From assembly GCA_943787185.1 (NCBI GenBank), contig CALSLL010000001.1, positions 620,001 through 684,000 of the forward strand: DNA of 64,000 nt, given 5' to 3'. The notes beneath the pieces are model-generated. The model was given only the letters and a program-made list of their open reading frames with translations, did no database searches and was not told where the DNA came from. Source of the stretch: UBA10349 sp003485905 (lineage in GTDB: Bacteria; Pseudomonadota; Gammaproteobacteria; Arenicellales; Arenicellaceae). Of the stretch, positions 1 through 8,586 are shown piece by piece (the first letter of the stretch is position 1; the number at the start of each line of letters is the position of its first letter). Both the position numbers and the translations under genes were made by a program.

Positions 1-501
1 TCGTTGATTCTTTATCGCTGCAATGTAATCTTCTTCAGACAACGCTTCGCCAGCCGGTAATTCGGGAAGGGCATCCAAAACAGGCAAAAAGAACTCGCTT
101 CCATAAAATTCTGGTTCGCCTCGAAGTTCGCGTAAATTATTAATTACCGCCAATCGATAAGCTGGGAGTTCTGGCCTACCAATAGTCACTCGATCCAATG
201 CGAGCCCTATTTCCTTGATACCTTCACTTAGGACATCAGACAACTTAGCCTGATCGATCTCGAGTTCTTTTTCCGTCGCTACCTGCTCAAGTTCTTGAAC
301 GAACCGTCCAACGGCATCCAGCTGCACCATTTGCAGCGTTCCGCCAATTTGGTGCAAAAAATTAGCGGTATTGTGAAGTGCGACATTATCGCCAGTAATT
401 TTATACCCTTGAAGCTCCCTAAGGGCATCCTTCATAGTTGACCGAACTTCTTCAGCGACCCATTCTAGGGTCGCCAAATCAACGTCTGGCCGAAAACTCA
501 T
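1..501 (-). CDS. chpA: ChpA-type hybrid chemotaxis histidine kinase, N-terminal part (cut by window edge)
   Basis: The reverse strand is open from an ATG at 501 to the left edge, giving 167 residues and no stop. The fragment carries a histidine phosphotransfer-like helical segment around residues 49-70 (LHQIGGTLQMVQL followed by VGRFVQELEQVA), as in the first Hpt-like module of ChpA/PilL, the large CheA homologue of the type IV pilus Pil-Chp system. ChpA normally passes phosphate to PilG and PilH, both encoded upstream here. The gene starts 30 bases after pilJ and is the next gene of the same operon. Identity rests on this short motif plus context; the kinase core lies outside the window. Confidence 0.85.
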   Translation of the reverse strand, partial: MSFRPDVDLATLEWVAEEVRSTMKDALRELQGYKITGDNVALHNTANFLHQIGGTLQMVQLDAVGRFVQELEQVATEKELEIDQAKLSDVLSEGIKEIGLALDRVTIGRPELPAYRLAVINNLRELRGEPEFYGSEFFLPVLDALPELPAGEALSEEDYIAAIKNQR

Positions 502-531
502 ATACTCTGCTTATCCTGGCGGATGCAGCAA

Positions 532-2625
532 TTACTCAGACTCACGCTGAGAGGGTAATTTGAAACCGGAAACAGAAGTCGCTAATTGTTCTCCCAGACT
601 TCTCAATCTACCGACTTCCTTGGCGGCCTCAATTGCTCGCATAGCGCTACTTTCCGATTGATCTTTGATGTCAACCGCCTCACTAGACAACCGCCTAATT
701 CCTGCTGCTTGACTTGATGCCTGATTCGCGATCGATGCGACCAATTTTGATACTTGAACCGAGGAGCTTTGAATTCTGTCAAGCGCCTGACCAGCCTCAT
801 CGGTCATTTTGGCACCTGCCACTACTTCTCCGGTCGCCAGTTCCATTGCGTGAATTGCGTTCTTGGTATCCTTTTGAATGCGATTGACCAGTTCAGCAAT
901 ACTTCTAGCCGCATCCGCGCATCTCTCCGCTAAAGATTGCACTTCGTCTGCTACTCCAGCAAAACCAACAGAATGTGTAGATGCTCCAACTGCCGCCTTT
1001 ATCGATGCATTTAACGACAATATATTAGTTTGTTCCGCTAAGTCCTCGATTGTAACCACCATTTCACCAATCTGTTGCGAACTCTCACCCAGTCGCTTAA
1101 TTCTCTTAGACGTTTCCTGAATTCGCCCACGAATACTGTTCATACCAGCGATTGATTTAGCAACTACATCGGTACCCGTTTGAGCGACATCCATAGTATT
1201 GCTGGCAACCGAATTTGATTGCTGTGCCGACTCCGCAAACTGCTCAATGCTCTGCGCTACCATATTTAATTCTGATGCCATCTGGGCAATCATCCCCGAA
1301 TGACGCTGATTGGTAACGGCCAAATCCTCACTATGTTCAACTGCATTTTCAGCTTCGCTACCAAGCTGATCTGCGGCCGATTGAATTTGACCAACCAAAC
1401 CTCGCATTTCATAGACCGCATAGTTGACGGAATCAGCAATCGCTCCAGTTATTTGGTCTGTCACCTCCGCCTCAATAGTCAGATCACCATCAGCCAAAGC
1501 GGCGATTTCATCTAGCAACTTCAATATCGACTCTTGGTGCTCTTGTGCTTCGAATCCCGCTCTAGCCTGATTTCTCGCCCTACTTGCGCTGGCCCGAGCA
1601 TCAGCCGATACCTGTAAATGTGATCGCAGCAATGCTAAAGCCCCAATAATCGCTAGTACCCACGGTATCCAGCCAAGCCATCGCGCGAGCGTTACATTAT
1701 CTAACGCCGTAACCGCAGAGGCTCGCAAACTAGCTGCATGCCCATTCACATCATTCAGCGAGTCTCTAGCCTCTAAAAACTCTGGGGCACGCTCTTCAAT
1801 TTGCCTCGTAAGCATAGAAAATTCTCCGTACGCATCGCCCAATACTTCGAAATCTTCAGGCATACGAGAAGCATATTCCGCGCTTAAATTCGCCAGGGTA
1901 ATCTCAAAAAACTGGACCCCCTTCACAATCTGCTCCAACGCATCTCCAGTGCGTTCCCCGCCACTTACAACCAACATCACCTCTTTTATTAGCTTCTGTG
2001 TTATAGCTCTAAGGTCTGCAGCTGCATCCAATAGCGCAAAATCACCGCCCTGTACTCCAATCTTTCCAGCCACTTCATCAACACTAGCAATCAACACGGG
2101 CCCAATAATATCTATCGAACTCGCCCCGTCGTATATTCCCGTAATCGCTTGCTGCGCATTACTTATATTTGCTAACGAGCCGTCAAGTAGTCTCCAACGT
2201 CGGTCAATGTCTCCATCGTCGAGACCAGTCACTGTGGCAATCCCATCGTCGATAATGTTGGACCAACTTAATTCACGAGCTAAAGTAGCAATTTGACTAC
2301 GCGCCTGCGTTATATTGGCAAAACTATCGACGTCGCCCAACATTGCGTTTTGCGCATTTAATTGAAGGTCACCTGAAACGACCAACATTTCTTGAATCAC
2401 CAGGCCCGCTTTTCCAGTTACGTCAGCGCTTCGCCAAGCAAGTAATTGAAACAGAGTAGCAACGATCAATAGGAATAAACCAAAATTCAACCATTTCCGT
2501 CCGATCGCATTAGACGGTTTTGGCGGAGCATCCAATTCGAGTTGCTGCGTAGAATTGCTCGCAACGTCTTGAGCACCAGTCTTTTCGGAAGAAGTCATTT
2601 TATTTTGATCAGTATCTATACTCAT
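532..2625 (-). CDS. pilJ: Type IV pilus methyl-accepting chemotaxis protein PilJ
   Basis: A 697-residue chemoreceptor of the Pil-Chp system, which links surface or pilus signals to the kinase ChpA in the inner membrane. A hydrophobic segment near residues 46-64 and a second near 316-337 bracket a periplasmic domain of about 250 residues. A long cytoplasmic coiled-coil signalling domain follows, with the hairpin core EQTNILSLNASI around residues 533-544 and ADEVQSLAER after it. The hairpin tip reads VGASTHSVGFAG instead of the usual acidic/arginine AGE-GRGFA pattern, which is odd for a signalling receptor. It sits 34 bases downstream of pilI and 30 bases upstream of chpA. The pilK methyltransferase gene that often follows pilJ is absent. 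Confidence 0.92.
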   Translation of the reverse strand: MSIDTDQNKMTSSEKTGAQDVASNSTQQLELDAPPKPSNAIGRKWLNFGLFLLIVATLFQLLAWRSADVTGKAGLVIQEMLVVSGDLQLNAQNAMLGDVDSFANITQARSQIATLARELSWSNIIDDGIATVTGLDDGDIDRRWRLLDGSLANISNAQQAITGIYDGASSIDIIGPVLIASVDEVAGKIGVQGGDFALLDAAADLRAITQKLIKEVMLVVSGGERTGDALEQIVKGVQFFEITLANLSAEYASRMPEDFEVLGDAYGEFSMLTRQIEERAPEFLEARDSLNDVNGHAASLRASAVTALDNVTLARWLGWIPWVLAIIGALALLRSHLQVSADARASASRARNQARAGFEAQEHQESILKLLDEIAALADGDLTIEAEVTDQITGAIADSVNYAVYEMRGLVGQIQSAADQLGSEAENAVEHSEDLAVTNQRHSGMIAQMASELNMVAQSIEQFAESAQQSNSVASNTMDVAQTGTDVVAKSIAGMNSIRGRIQETSKRIKRLGESSQQIGEMVVTIEDLAEQTNILSLNASIKAAVGASTHSVGFAGVADEVQSLAERCADAARSIAELVNRIQKDTKNAIHAMELATGEVVAGAKMTDEAGQALDRIQSSSVQVSKLVASIANQASSQAAGIRRLSSEAVDIKDQSESSAMRAIEAAKEVGRLRSLGEQLATSVSGFKLPSQRESE

Positions 2626-2659
2626 TCGTTGAATTCATCCAGAAATATCACCAATCGGT

Positions 2660-3199
2660 TCACTGAACTTCGTGGAATCGCGCAGAACTTGTAATGGCGG
2701 AAATATCCAACAGGTTCCATATCTGTTCTCCGTCAACGTAAGTCTGTCCAGAATAGCTGGATAGCCCGCTCGGTAGATCTTCAGTTGAGGCAACGAGATC
2801 AATATCAGCAAAACTTCGCAGACCAACCACACTATCAACCCAAAATGAAACTTGCAACGAAGAGTCTGCCAATACTAATAGTTGCCCGGCACCTTCCGCA
2901 ATAGGGCCTCCCAACTCTAGAAAAAGGGCCAAATCAACAACGGAAAGGTTTCTCCCATGCCGGTTAATAACTCCTCGTAGCCAGGGCTTAGTTTTAGGCA
3001 AAACTAACATTGCTGCGGGGTCTGCAACACTATCGATTTGATTCATTTCACAACAAAGAGAGTATTTAGCAACTTCAAATGCGAGCACCTTGGGCGCATC
3101 AGAAGATGCTGATTCACCATGCTGATCTTGGACATAAAGCTGCTGCAAACCAAGTAGAAGTTCTACCGGCTTACGCGATAATATGGAGGCGCTCGCCAT
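2660..3199 (-). CDS. pilI: CheW-like adaptor PilI
   Basis: A CheW-domain scaffold protein, expected to couple PilJ to ChpA. The open frame extends to a TTG at 3241, but the ATG at 3199 (MASASIL) is preferred; it gives 179 residues, close to the usual PilI length. The CheW fold is visible from about residue 35 to the end, including WLRGVINRHG, typical of the conserved 'xxGxxNxRG' element, and SVVDLALFLEL. No clear ribosome-binding site precedes either start, so the start is uncertain. The 122 bases between pilH and this gene hold a 22-base-period tandem repeat. Position between pilH and pilJ matches the Pseudomonas order. Confidence 0.88.
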   Translation of the reverse strand: MASASILSRKPVELLLGLQQLYVQDQHGESASSDAPKVLAFEVAKYSLCCEMNQIDSVADPAAMLVLPKTKPWLRGVINRHGRNLSVVDLALFLELGGPIAEGAGQLLVLADSSLQVSFWVDSVVGLRSFADIDLVASTEDLPSGLSSYSGQTYVDGEQIWNLLDISAITSSARFHEVQ

Positions 3200-3242
3200 C
3201 ACTCGGTTAACCCAACAATTGTCGACGTTAACGTGCAGCAAA

Positions 3243-3284
3243 AAAACGATTCATATGTCTCATCAAAACGATTCATGTGTCTCA
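3243..3284. repeat. Two-copy tandem repeat upstream of pilI
   Basis: Two 20-base units at 3243-3262 and 3265-3284 differ at one position (ATATG versus ATGTG in the forward reading) and are spaced 22 bases apart, about two helical turns. They lie between pilH and pilI. On the reverse strand each unit reads TGAGACAYATGAATCGTTTT, so each contains an ATG; the pilI-proximal one runs into a stop within nine codons. This could be a slippage duplication, a pair of protein-binding sites or a remnant of an older pilI start. No function can be assigned. Confidence 0.6.
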
Positions 3285-3321
3285 CCCCTGGTACGATCAT
3301 CTTTAGCCAATAAAGACTCAC

Positions 3322-3684
3322 CTAGAGCTCCTCTAGCTTACTTATTAGATCGCTCTCGCTAACCGGTTTAACCAGATACCCTTTAGCGCCTTGGCGTTCA
3401 CCCCAAATCTTATCGGTCTGCTGGCCTTTGGAAGACAAAATAATTACCGGTATATCCTTAGTCGCAGGATCTTTTGCAAGTGCGCGGGTGGCTTGAAACC
3501 CGTTAATTCCGGGCATGACCACATCCATCAATATGCAATCGGGTGATTCACGCTTAGCCTTTTCAATTGCTTCTTCACCGTTACCTGCAGTGACTATGTC
3601 AAAGTTTTGGCTATCTAATATACGTATCACTACCAACTGATCGGTCGGCGAATCGTCTACCAGCAACACTTTCTTTACACGCAT
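3322..3684 (-). CDS. pilH: Single-domain response regulator PilH
   Basis: A 120-residue stand-alone receiver domain. Asp10 and Asp11 form the acidic pocket, Asp54 (in LMDVVMPG) is the expected phosphoacceptor, and Lys106 is the conserved lysine. The segment DKIWGERQGAKGYLVKP is characteristic of PilH rather than PilG. In Pseudomonas PilH is phosphorylated by ChpA and favours pilus retraction control or acts as a phosphate sink. It follows pilG by 37 bases in the same direction and precedes pilI. Confidence 0.93.
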   Translation of the reverse strand: MRVKKVLLVDDSPTDQLVVIRILDSQNFDIVTAGNGEEAIEKAKRESPDCILMDVVMPGINGFQATRALAKDPATKDIPVIILSSKGQQTDKIWGERQGAKGYLVKPVSESDLISKLEEL

Positions 3685-3721
3685 GATAGATTCCTTCTGG
3701 ATTGTTTAATCAACATAATTT

Positions 3722-4111
3722 TCATTGGCTAGGGTCAACGACTTTCACGTACCGATCGATGGCTTGCAATAACTCTTGCTTACTAAAAGGTTTGTTTATG
3801 TGTTGCTCAGAACCAGCAACTCGCCCACGAGCGCGATCAAAAAGACCATCTTTGCTCGAAAGCATCACCACCGGTGTATTTTTAAAAAATCGATTATTTT
3901 TTATCAATTTACAGGTCTGATACCCGTCAATACGCGGCATCATAATGTCAACGAATATTATGTCGGGGCGACGATCTGTGATAACAGACATTGCCTCGAA
4001 ACCGTCAGATGCAGTGAAGACTTCAAAGCCTTCTTGTTTGAGTATTACTTCAGCGGACTTTCTGATGGTATTACTATCATCTATAACCATGACTTTAACC
4101 GACAATCTCAA
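3722..4111 (-). CDS. pilG: Single-domain response regulator PilG
   Basis: A 129-residue receiver domain and first gene of the Pil-Chp operon. Asp11/Asp12, phosphoacceptor Asp55 (FVDIMMPR) and Lys107 (NKPFSK) are all in place. IDGYQTCKLIK and RARGRVAGSEQHINKP fit the PilG subfamily, which promotes pilus extension and cAMP signalling in Pseudomonas. The gene is divergent from gshB, with a HAD phosphatase gene lying between them on the same strand as pilG. A short perfect hairpin lies just upstream at 4134-4149. Confidence 0.93.
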   Translation of the reverse strand: MRLSVKVMVIDDSNTIRKSAEVILKQEGFEVFTASDGFEAMSVITDRRPDIIFVDIMMPRIDGYQTCKLIKNNRFFKNTPVVMLSSKDGLFDRARGRVAGSEQHINKPFSKQELLQAIDRYVKVVDPSQ

Positions 4112-4133
4112 ACCTCCAAAACTATGATAGAAC

Positions 4134-4149
4134 TGCGGTTTTTACCGCA
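4134..4149. other. Short hairpin upstream of pilG
   Basis: TGCGGT and ACCGCA form a perfect six-base-pair stem around a four-base loop, 23 bases upstream of the pilG ATG. On the reverse strand it is followed by pilG, so it would lie in the pilG leader; on the forward strand it is followed by AAAATA, not a U-tract. It may be a leader hairpin or a small operator. Role unknown. Confidence 0.35.
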
Positions 4150-4273
4150 AAATAGGACATATTTACAGCTACAGAGGATACCTGTTAACCCTTCCAAGTG
4201 ACAAACAATTGGCTAACGCAATATCAACATTTAATAAGCGTAGCGATAAACCCGCAAACGACAAAGAACCAGC

Positions 4274-4858
4274 TCAACGATCAATAAGCCGCATATAAAT
4301 ACTTAATGCCTTTCCTCGCAGTGACGTTAGCCGCAATGCAGCATACCTGGCCTCCACCGGCACAAATTCACCAGATGAATATCGGGGTTGTAAATCGCCC
4401 ACCACAATAGCGCCCGCAGAATACTCCCACACGCTACAATCAGCCAGTGCATCGCCAGCGTAAACAAATTTACGCTCTCCAAACAATGCACACAACTCAA
4501 GCGCCTTAGCTGGTCCTTTAATATTTTTACCGCCGGTACTCGCTATTACGCGATCAAATATACCCAAATCAGCTGCTACGCGCTGAGCTATTGAATTATC
4601 TGCCGCCGTGGCCAAGCACATGGGCCTCCCAACCCTCCGCTGCTCTCGCAAATAGTGTATCAGCGGTTGATTCCAATCCAAACTAGTCAAATCAAGCTGT
4701 ACACGACTGAATACATATTGCTTAAAACGAGCCCGATTACCAAGCAAACGCAAGCTACTAATAAACTGTAACGGACGAGTGCGTAATAGCAACAAAAGAC
4801 TCTCGAAAAGCGTGTCGGTATGGCATAAGGTTCCGTCAAGATCTACCGCGAGCGGCAT
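4274..4858 (-). CDS. HAD-superfamily phosphatase resembling the HAD half of HAD-UbiA proteins
   Basis: A 194-residue HAD hydrolase. Motif I is DLDGT at residues 6-10, a threonine-containing motif II (LATAAD) follows near residue 83, the conserved lysine lies in KNIKGPAKA, and motif IV is AGDALAD, which should bind magnesium. The overall pattern (early HTDTLFESLL, then PLIHYLREQ and the GPAKA segment) resembles the N-terminal domain of fused HAD/UbiA prenyltransferases. Here the protein ends after the HAD domain and no membrane prenyltransferase follows on this strand. Its substrate is unknown. It sits between pilG and gshB, where Pseudomonas usually has no gene. Confidence 0.75.
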   Translation of the reverse strand: MPLAVDLDGTLCHTDTLFESLLLLLRTRPLQFISSLRLLGNRARFKQYVFSRVQLDLTSLDWNQPLIHYLREQRRVGRPMCLATAADNSIAQRVAADLGIFDRVIASTGGKNIKGPAKALELCALFGERKFVYAGDALADCSVWEYSAGAIVVGDLQPRYSSGEFVPVEARYAALRLTSLRGKALSIYMRLIDR

Positions 4859-4937
4859 TAATTAAAGATTAGTTTCAGTTTCCTTAACCAAAATTTTCTA
4901 TGCCCCTATTCCCGGGTAGATGATCGATGATTAATTG

Positions 4938-4943
4938 TATAAT
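4938..4943 (+). promoter_or_regulatory. Possible -10 element upstream of gshB
   Basis: A perfect TATAAT at 4938-4943 lies in the 220-base gap between the HAD gene and gshB, about 135 bases before the gshB start. No convincing -35 box is seen at the normal spacing, so this is a weak call. Confidence 0.3.
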
Positions 4944-5078
4944 GGTCGTCTTTTCAACACAGATATTGATGAGGCGCTCTCCATATTCTGAAGATCAGCA
5001 ATAATCAAAACCTATTAACGATAGACTAGTACGAATAGATAGTAGAATTAAACATGAACTTAAACTATAGGTTTATTT

Positions 5079-6029
5079 ATGAGTATTAATATTGGTGTGA
5101 TTATGGACCCGATATCGTCCACCAATTACAAAAAAGACAGCACTCTAGAAATGCTGTGGCGCGCTACAGATCGCGAATGGTCAATTCAGTACATGGAAAT
5201 GGGGGACTTATATCTCGCTGATGGTCATCCCCGCGCATCCATGCGACCGCTTACCGTCGAAAGAGACCCTCAGAATTTTTATAACCTCGGCACTCCAAGC
5301 GACCAATCATTGGCTTCGCTAGACGTTATTCTAATGCGCAAAGACCCGCCTTTCGATCTGGAATATATATACGTTACCTATATGCTTGAACGAGCTGAGG
5401 AAGAGAATGTACTTATCATCAATAAGCCCGCCTCTCTGCGGGACTGTAATGAAAAAGTGTTTACCGCATGGTTTCCGGAACTAACTCCCCCAACCCTAAT
5501 CTCACGCAATAGCGAGCAGATTAAGTCCTTTATAGACGAACATAGGGACACCATTATTAAGCCTCTGGATGGGATGGGCGGCGCTTCAATTTTCCGGCTC
5601 GCAGCGAAAGATCCAAACATAAATGTTGTGTTGGAACACATGACGGCACACAACACCCGCTTCACCATGGTACAAACATTTCTTCCAGAGATAGTAGAAG
5701 GTGACAAGCGCATATTAATGATCAATGGCAAACCAGCTGATTTTGTCCTAGCCCGTATTCCAAAAAAGGGGGAAACTCGAGGGAATCTCGCCGCTGGTGG
5801 TTCTGGGGTAGGACAAAAAATTAGTGACTCAGATCGAGCTATTGCCAGCATTGTGGGGCCTGAACTAGCAAAGCGTGGGATTATTTTCGCCGGATTGGAT
5901 GTTATCGGTGATCGAATTACGGAAATAAATGTAACCAGCCCTACATGCATCCGTGAGCTTAATGATCAATTTGGTTGCGATATTGCCGGCGATCTACTCG
6001 ACGAAATTGAAAGGTTAATAAACGCATAA
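5079..6029 (+). CDS. gshB: Glutathione synthetase
   Basis: A 316-residue ATP-grasp ligase joining gamma-glutamylcysteine and glycine, the last step of glutathione synthesis in the cytoplasm. Length is the family norm. The N-terminal GVIMDPISS, the ATP-grasp glycine-rich loop DGMGGASIF near residue 163 and the C-terminal FAGLDVIGDRITEINVTSPT are diagnostic. The ATG at 5079 follows a weak AGG. It opens the plus-strand group gshB-tonB-algH-ruvX-pyrR, the same order as in Pseudomonas. Confidence 0.96.
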   Translation: MSINIGVIMDPISSTNYKKDSTLEMLWRATDREWSIQYMEMGDLYLADGHPRASMRPLTVERDPQNFYNLGTPSDQSLASLDVILMRKDPPFDLEYIYVTYMLERAEEENVLIINKPASLRDCNEKVFTAWFPELTPPTLISRNSEQIKSFIDEHRDTIIKPLDGMGGASIFRLAAKDPNINVVLEHMTAHNTRFTMVQTFLPEIVEGDKRILMINGKPADFVLARIPKKGETRGNLAAGGSGVGQKISDSDRAIASIVGPELAKRGIIFAGLDVIGDRITEINVTSPTCIRELNDQFGCDIAGDLLDEIERLINA

Positions 6030-6036
6030 AGTAAGA

Positions 6037-6936
6037 GTGAAGGCCATCGAGTTACAAATTGACACCCATAACACCGAACGGTTAGGTGTTACCGCGTTTA
6101 TTTCATTAGTTGCTCATATCGTCGTAATACTTGGAGTTGGCTTCACACTTCCAAAAATCGCATCTCAACCTGAATTAAGCAACACACTCGAGATCCTTCT
6201 CGTGAATGCCCCCAACTACCAAGAAGCTGAAGATGCTGACTTCATCGCGCAACACGATAGCCTTGGAGGAGGAGACGCAGAAACGGTTGCCCAAAGCCCC
6301 CTGCCCTTCGAGCCAGACACACAAGATTCGGCTACTAGCTCAGCAAGCCCACAACAACAAAATGATAGTCCATCGCCTGACATTCAAACCATTGACGGTT
6401 TGCAGTTTAGCACCCCATCAGAAAGTGTAGAAACCACCGCGCCTCCTTCCGTCGTCGAACCGACGGAAGAATCCCCTACTGATAATACGGCTGCTATCGC
6501 GACAGCAGAACGTCGGCGCCTAATTGCGCAAATCAGTCAACGTTGGCAGGAATACCAAAAAAAACCACGGCGCACATTCTTGTCGCCGAGCGTTAAATCA
6601 GACGCCGCCGCAAATTACATGGCAATGTGGCGAGAACAAGTGGAAAGCGTCGGCAACGCAAATTATCCAGCTCAAGCGCGACAGCAACAGATATCAGCAG
6701 AACTCATTGTTGATGTTGCAATTAACCCCGATGGCAGCATAAATGAAGTTAATTTGGTTAAACGCTCTGCTTACCCATTTTTGAACGACGCAGCTATTCG
6801 ATTCATTGAATTAGCCAGCCCATTCGCAGCGTTCCCTGAAGAACTAAAAGCTACTAGCGACATTATCCATATCACTCGGTCATTTCACTTTCTCGAGGGC
6901 GAGCTAAATACCCGGGCTGTCGACCGAGCAAATTAA
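6037..6936 (+). CDS. TonB-family energy-transducing protein
   Basis: A 299-residue protein starting at a GTG seven bases after gshB, with AAGTAAGAG just upstream. One N-terminal membrane anchor lies at about residues 18-36 (FISLVAHIVVILG). A long proline/serine/glutamine-rich periplasmic spacer follows to about residue 160, then a TonB C-terminal domain (YPAQARQQQISAELIVDVAINPDGS region, about residues 205-285). The position between gshB and algH matches the Pseudomonas tonB3 locus, where the product is linked to twitching motility. The neighbouring pil genes make that role plausible but unproven. It could instead serve the TonB-dependent receptor encoded at 35883-38345. Confidence 0.85.
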   Translation: MKAIELQIDTHNTERLGVTAFISLVAHIVVILGVGFTLPKIASQPELSNTLEILLVNAPNYQEAEDADFIAQHDSLGGGDAETVAQSPLPFEPDTQDSATSSASPQQQNDSPSPDIQTIDGLQFSTPSESVETTAPPSVVEPTEESPTDNTAAIATAERRRLIAQISQRWQEYQKKPRRTFLSPSVKSDAAANYMAMWREQVESVGNANYPAQARQQQISAELIVDVAINPDGSINEVNLVKRSAYPFLNDAAIRFIELASPFAAFPEELKATSDIIHITRSFHFLEGELNTRAVDRAN

Positions 6937-6956
6937 CAGTAAAGAACTTAAACTCA

Positions 6957-7541
6957 ATGGATCACTCCGATAATTCATTCTCACTTGCAGGACAATTACT
7001 AATAGCTAGTCCCGGCATGCAGGACCCGCATTTTAAACAAACGGTTACGCTAATTTGCGAACACGATACAAAAGGCGCCTTAGGTATAACCATCAATCGG
7101 CCATCTAAAGTATCCCTGGCAGAAGTACTGACAGAATTAGGGATCTCTATTGACGACCCGGACAATCTTGAAATCTTGTCGCAAAGCCAAGTTCTGCATG
7201 GTGGCCCAGTACATTCGAACCGAGGCCTAATTCTCCACTCCGCTGACAGTGCTTGGGAGTCTTCCATCAAAGTCTCTGACCAGCTAAGTCTTACCAGCTC
7301 CCGCGACATATTAGAATCCATTGGTATAGGCACTGCTCCCAGTGAGTATTTATTATTTCTTGGCTACGCAGGATGGGGGCCCGGCCAACTTGAGCAGGAG
7401 CTTATTGATAACTCCTGGCTACATGCTAACGCAACACAGCAGTTAATTTTTAGAACGAAACATGAGAATTGTTGGCGTGCAACAGCCGAATCTCTGGGAA
7501 TAGATATTGATAAAATGTCAATTCATGCTGGCCATGCATAA
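6957..7541 (+). CDS. algH: YqgE/AlgH family protein
   Basis: A 194-residue DUF179 protein. The signature LIASPGMQDPHFKQTV near the N-terminus, GALGITINRP and the later GYAGWGPGQLEQE are hallmarks of the family. Its biochemical role is not settled; in Pseudomonas AlgH has been tied to alginate regulation. It lies 20 bases after the tonB gene and precedes ruvX, an order widely conserved in gammaproteobacteria. Confidence 0.93.
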   Translation: MDHSDNSFSLAGQLLIASPGMQDPHFKQTVTLICEHDTKGALGITINRPSKVSLAEVLTELGISIDDPDNLEILSQSQVLHGGPVHSNRGLILHSADSAWESSIKVSDQLSLTSSRDILESIGIGTAPSEYLLFLGYAGWGPGQLEQELIDNSWLHANATQQLIFRTKHENCWRATAESLGIDIDKMSIHAGHA

Positions 7542-7604
7542 CATTATTAAAAACATCAGTTTATTGGATATATTTGCTCTAGCTAAGCGTTCGAGTCTTA
7601 TCAC

Positions 7605-8057
7605 ATGAAGGGTACGACCGTGCTGTGTTTCGATTTTGGTTTGAAACGGATTGGAATAGCGGTCGGACAAACGGCTACCAATAGTGGTCGACCTTTAACT
7701 ACGATTAACGCAAATTCCGGCATTGCGGATGCTGTCGCGTTAAAAAAAATACTAAACGAATGGCAGCCAGAACTTGCAATCATTGGTCAGGCATCTACAA
7801 GTGGCTCAAAAAATCAGAGTAACAGACGCTTTAACAACGCCCGCGATGCGTTTATCGGCCAACTAACCTCACAGTACGATTTACAGGTCGAGATAATAGA
7901 TGAAGCTTATACGACATTAGCGGCGAACAATGCATTAGCCGAACAGGGCATCAAAGCGCATAATAGAACTGCTCTAAGAGACCAATATGCTGCACTCGAA
8001 ATACTCAATACCTGGATGAACGAGCAGACAATTCAACAAACCAACAATCCTGATTAA
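7605..8057 (+). CDS. ruvX: Holliday junction resolvase-like RuvX/YqgF
   Basis: A 150-residue RNase H-fold nuclease. The N-terminal CFDFGLKRIGIAVG carries the first catalytic aspartate, DEAYTT supplies the middle acidic site and RDQYAALEIL the last. The family acts in 16S rRNA 5'-end maturation and as a putative Holliday junction resolvase. It follows algH by 63 bases and precedes pyrR by 13, in the conserved order. Confidence 0.94.
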   Translation: MKGTTVLCFDFGLKRIGIAVGQTATNSGRPLTTINANSGIADAVALKKILNEWQPELAIIGQASTSGSKNQSNRRFNNARDAFIGQLTSQYDLQVEIIDEAYTTLAANNALAEQGIKAHNRTALRDQYAALEILNTWMNEQTIQQTNNPD

Positions 8058-8070
8058 TCACGAGCTACCT

Positions 8071-8586
8071 GTGTCCAATATACCTAGAATCCCAACGGTC
8101 GAATCGCTGCTAACTAGTGTTGTCGACAGTTTACAAACAGATACGTATTCAGACGCCGTGCTAGTAGGTATACGTCGCGGTGGTGCCTGGATCGTTGATG
8201 AATTGCAGAAGAGACTCGGGCGAGCTGAACCTCCAGGGTATATTGATATTAGTTTTTATCGCGACGATTTCGCAATGGTTGGGCTGCAACCTGAAGTAGG
8301 CGGCTCTGAACTACCGTTTAGTCTTGACGATACGCATGTAATATTAGTTGATGATGTGATTCATACCGGACGTACAATTCGAGCCGCAATGAACGAATTA
8401 TTCGACTCCGGACGGCCAAAAAAAGTCAGTTTAGTCAGTTTAATCGAACGAGACGGCCACGAATTGCCGATTCGCGCAGATATTTGCCCTTTACGGCTTT
8501 CCTTAGCCCCTAATGAACATGTAAAATTGCTCGGCCCCGAGCCGTTGGCCTTTGAAATAGTGAAACGAATTCGTGAGACAAAGTGA
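8071..8586 (+). CDS. pyrR: PyrR-type phosphoribosyltransferase/pyrimidine regulator
   Basis: A 171-residue PRTase starting at GTG. The PRPP-binding loop VILVDDVIHTGRT is at about residues 90-102, and GIRRGGAWI earlier matches the PyrR GIxxxG element. PyrR family members have uracil phosphoribosyltransferase activity and in Gram-positives bind pyr mRNA; in Pseudomonas-type operons the regulatory mechanism is less clear. Its stop overlaps the pyrB start (GTGA), implying translational coupling. No attenuator hairpin with a U-tract was seen upstream. Confidence 0.92.
   Translation: MSNIPRIPTVESLLTSVVDSLQTDTYSDAVLVGIRRGGAWIVDELQKRLGRAEPPGYIDISFYRDDFAMVGLQPEVGGSELPFSLDDTHVILVDDVIHTGRTIRAAMNELFDSGRPKKVSLVSLIERDGHELPIRADICPLRLSLAPNEHVKLLGPEPLAFEIVKRIRETK

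Noticed and set aside
4134..4149. Hairpin near pilG as a terminator
   Set aside because: No T-tract follows on either strand and no gene ends there.
5378..5950. 190-codon reverse ORF inside gshB
   Set aside because: It lies wholly opposite a conserved gene and its translation resembles no family; a shadow frame.
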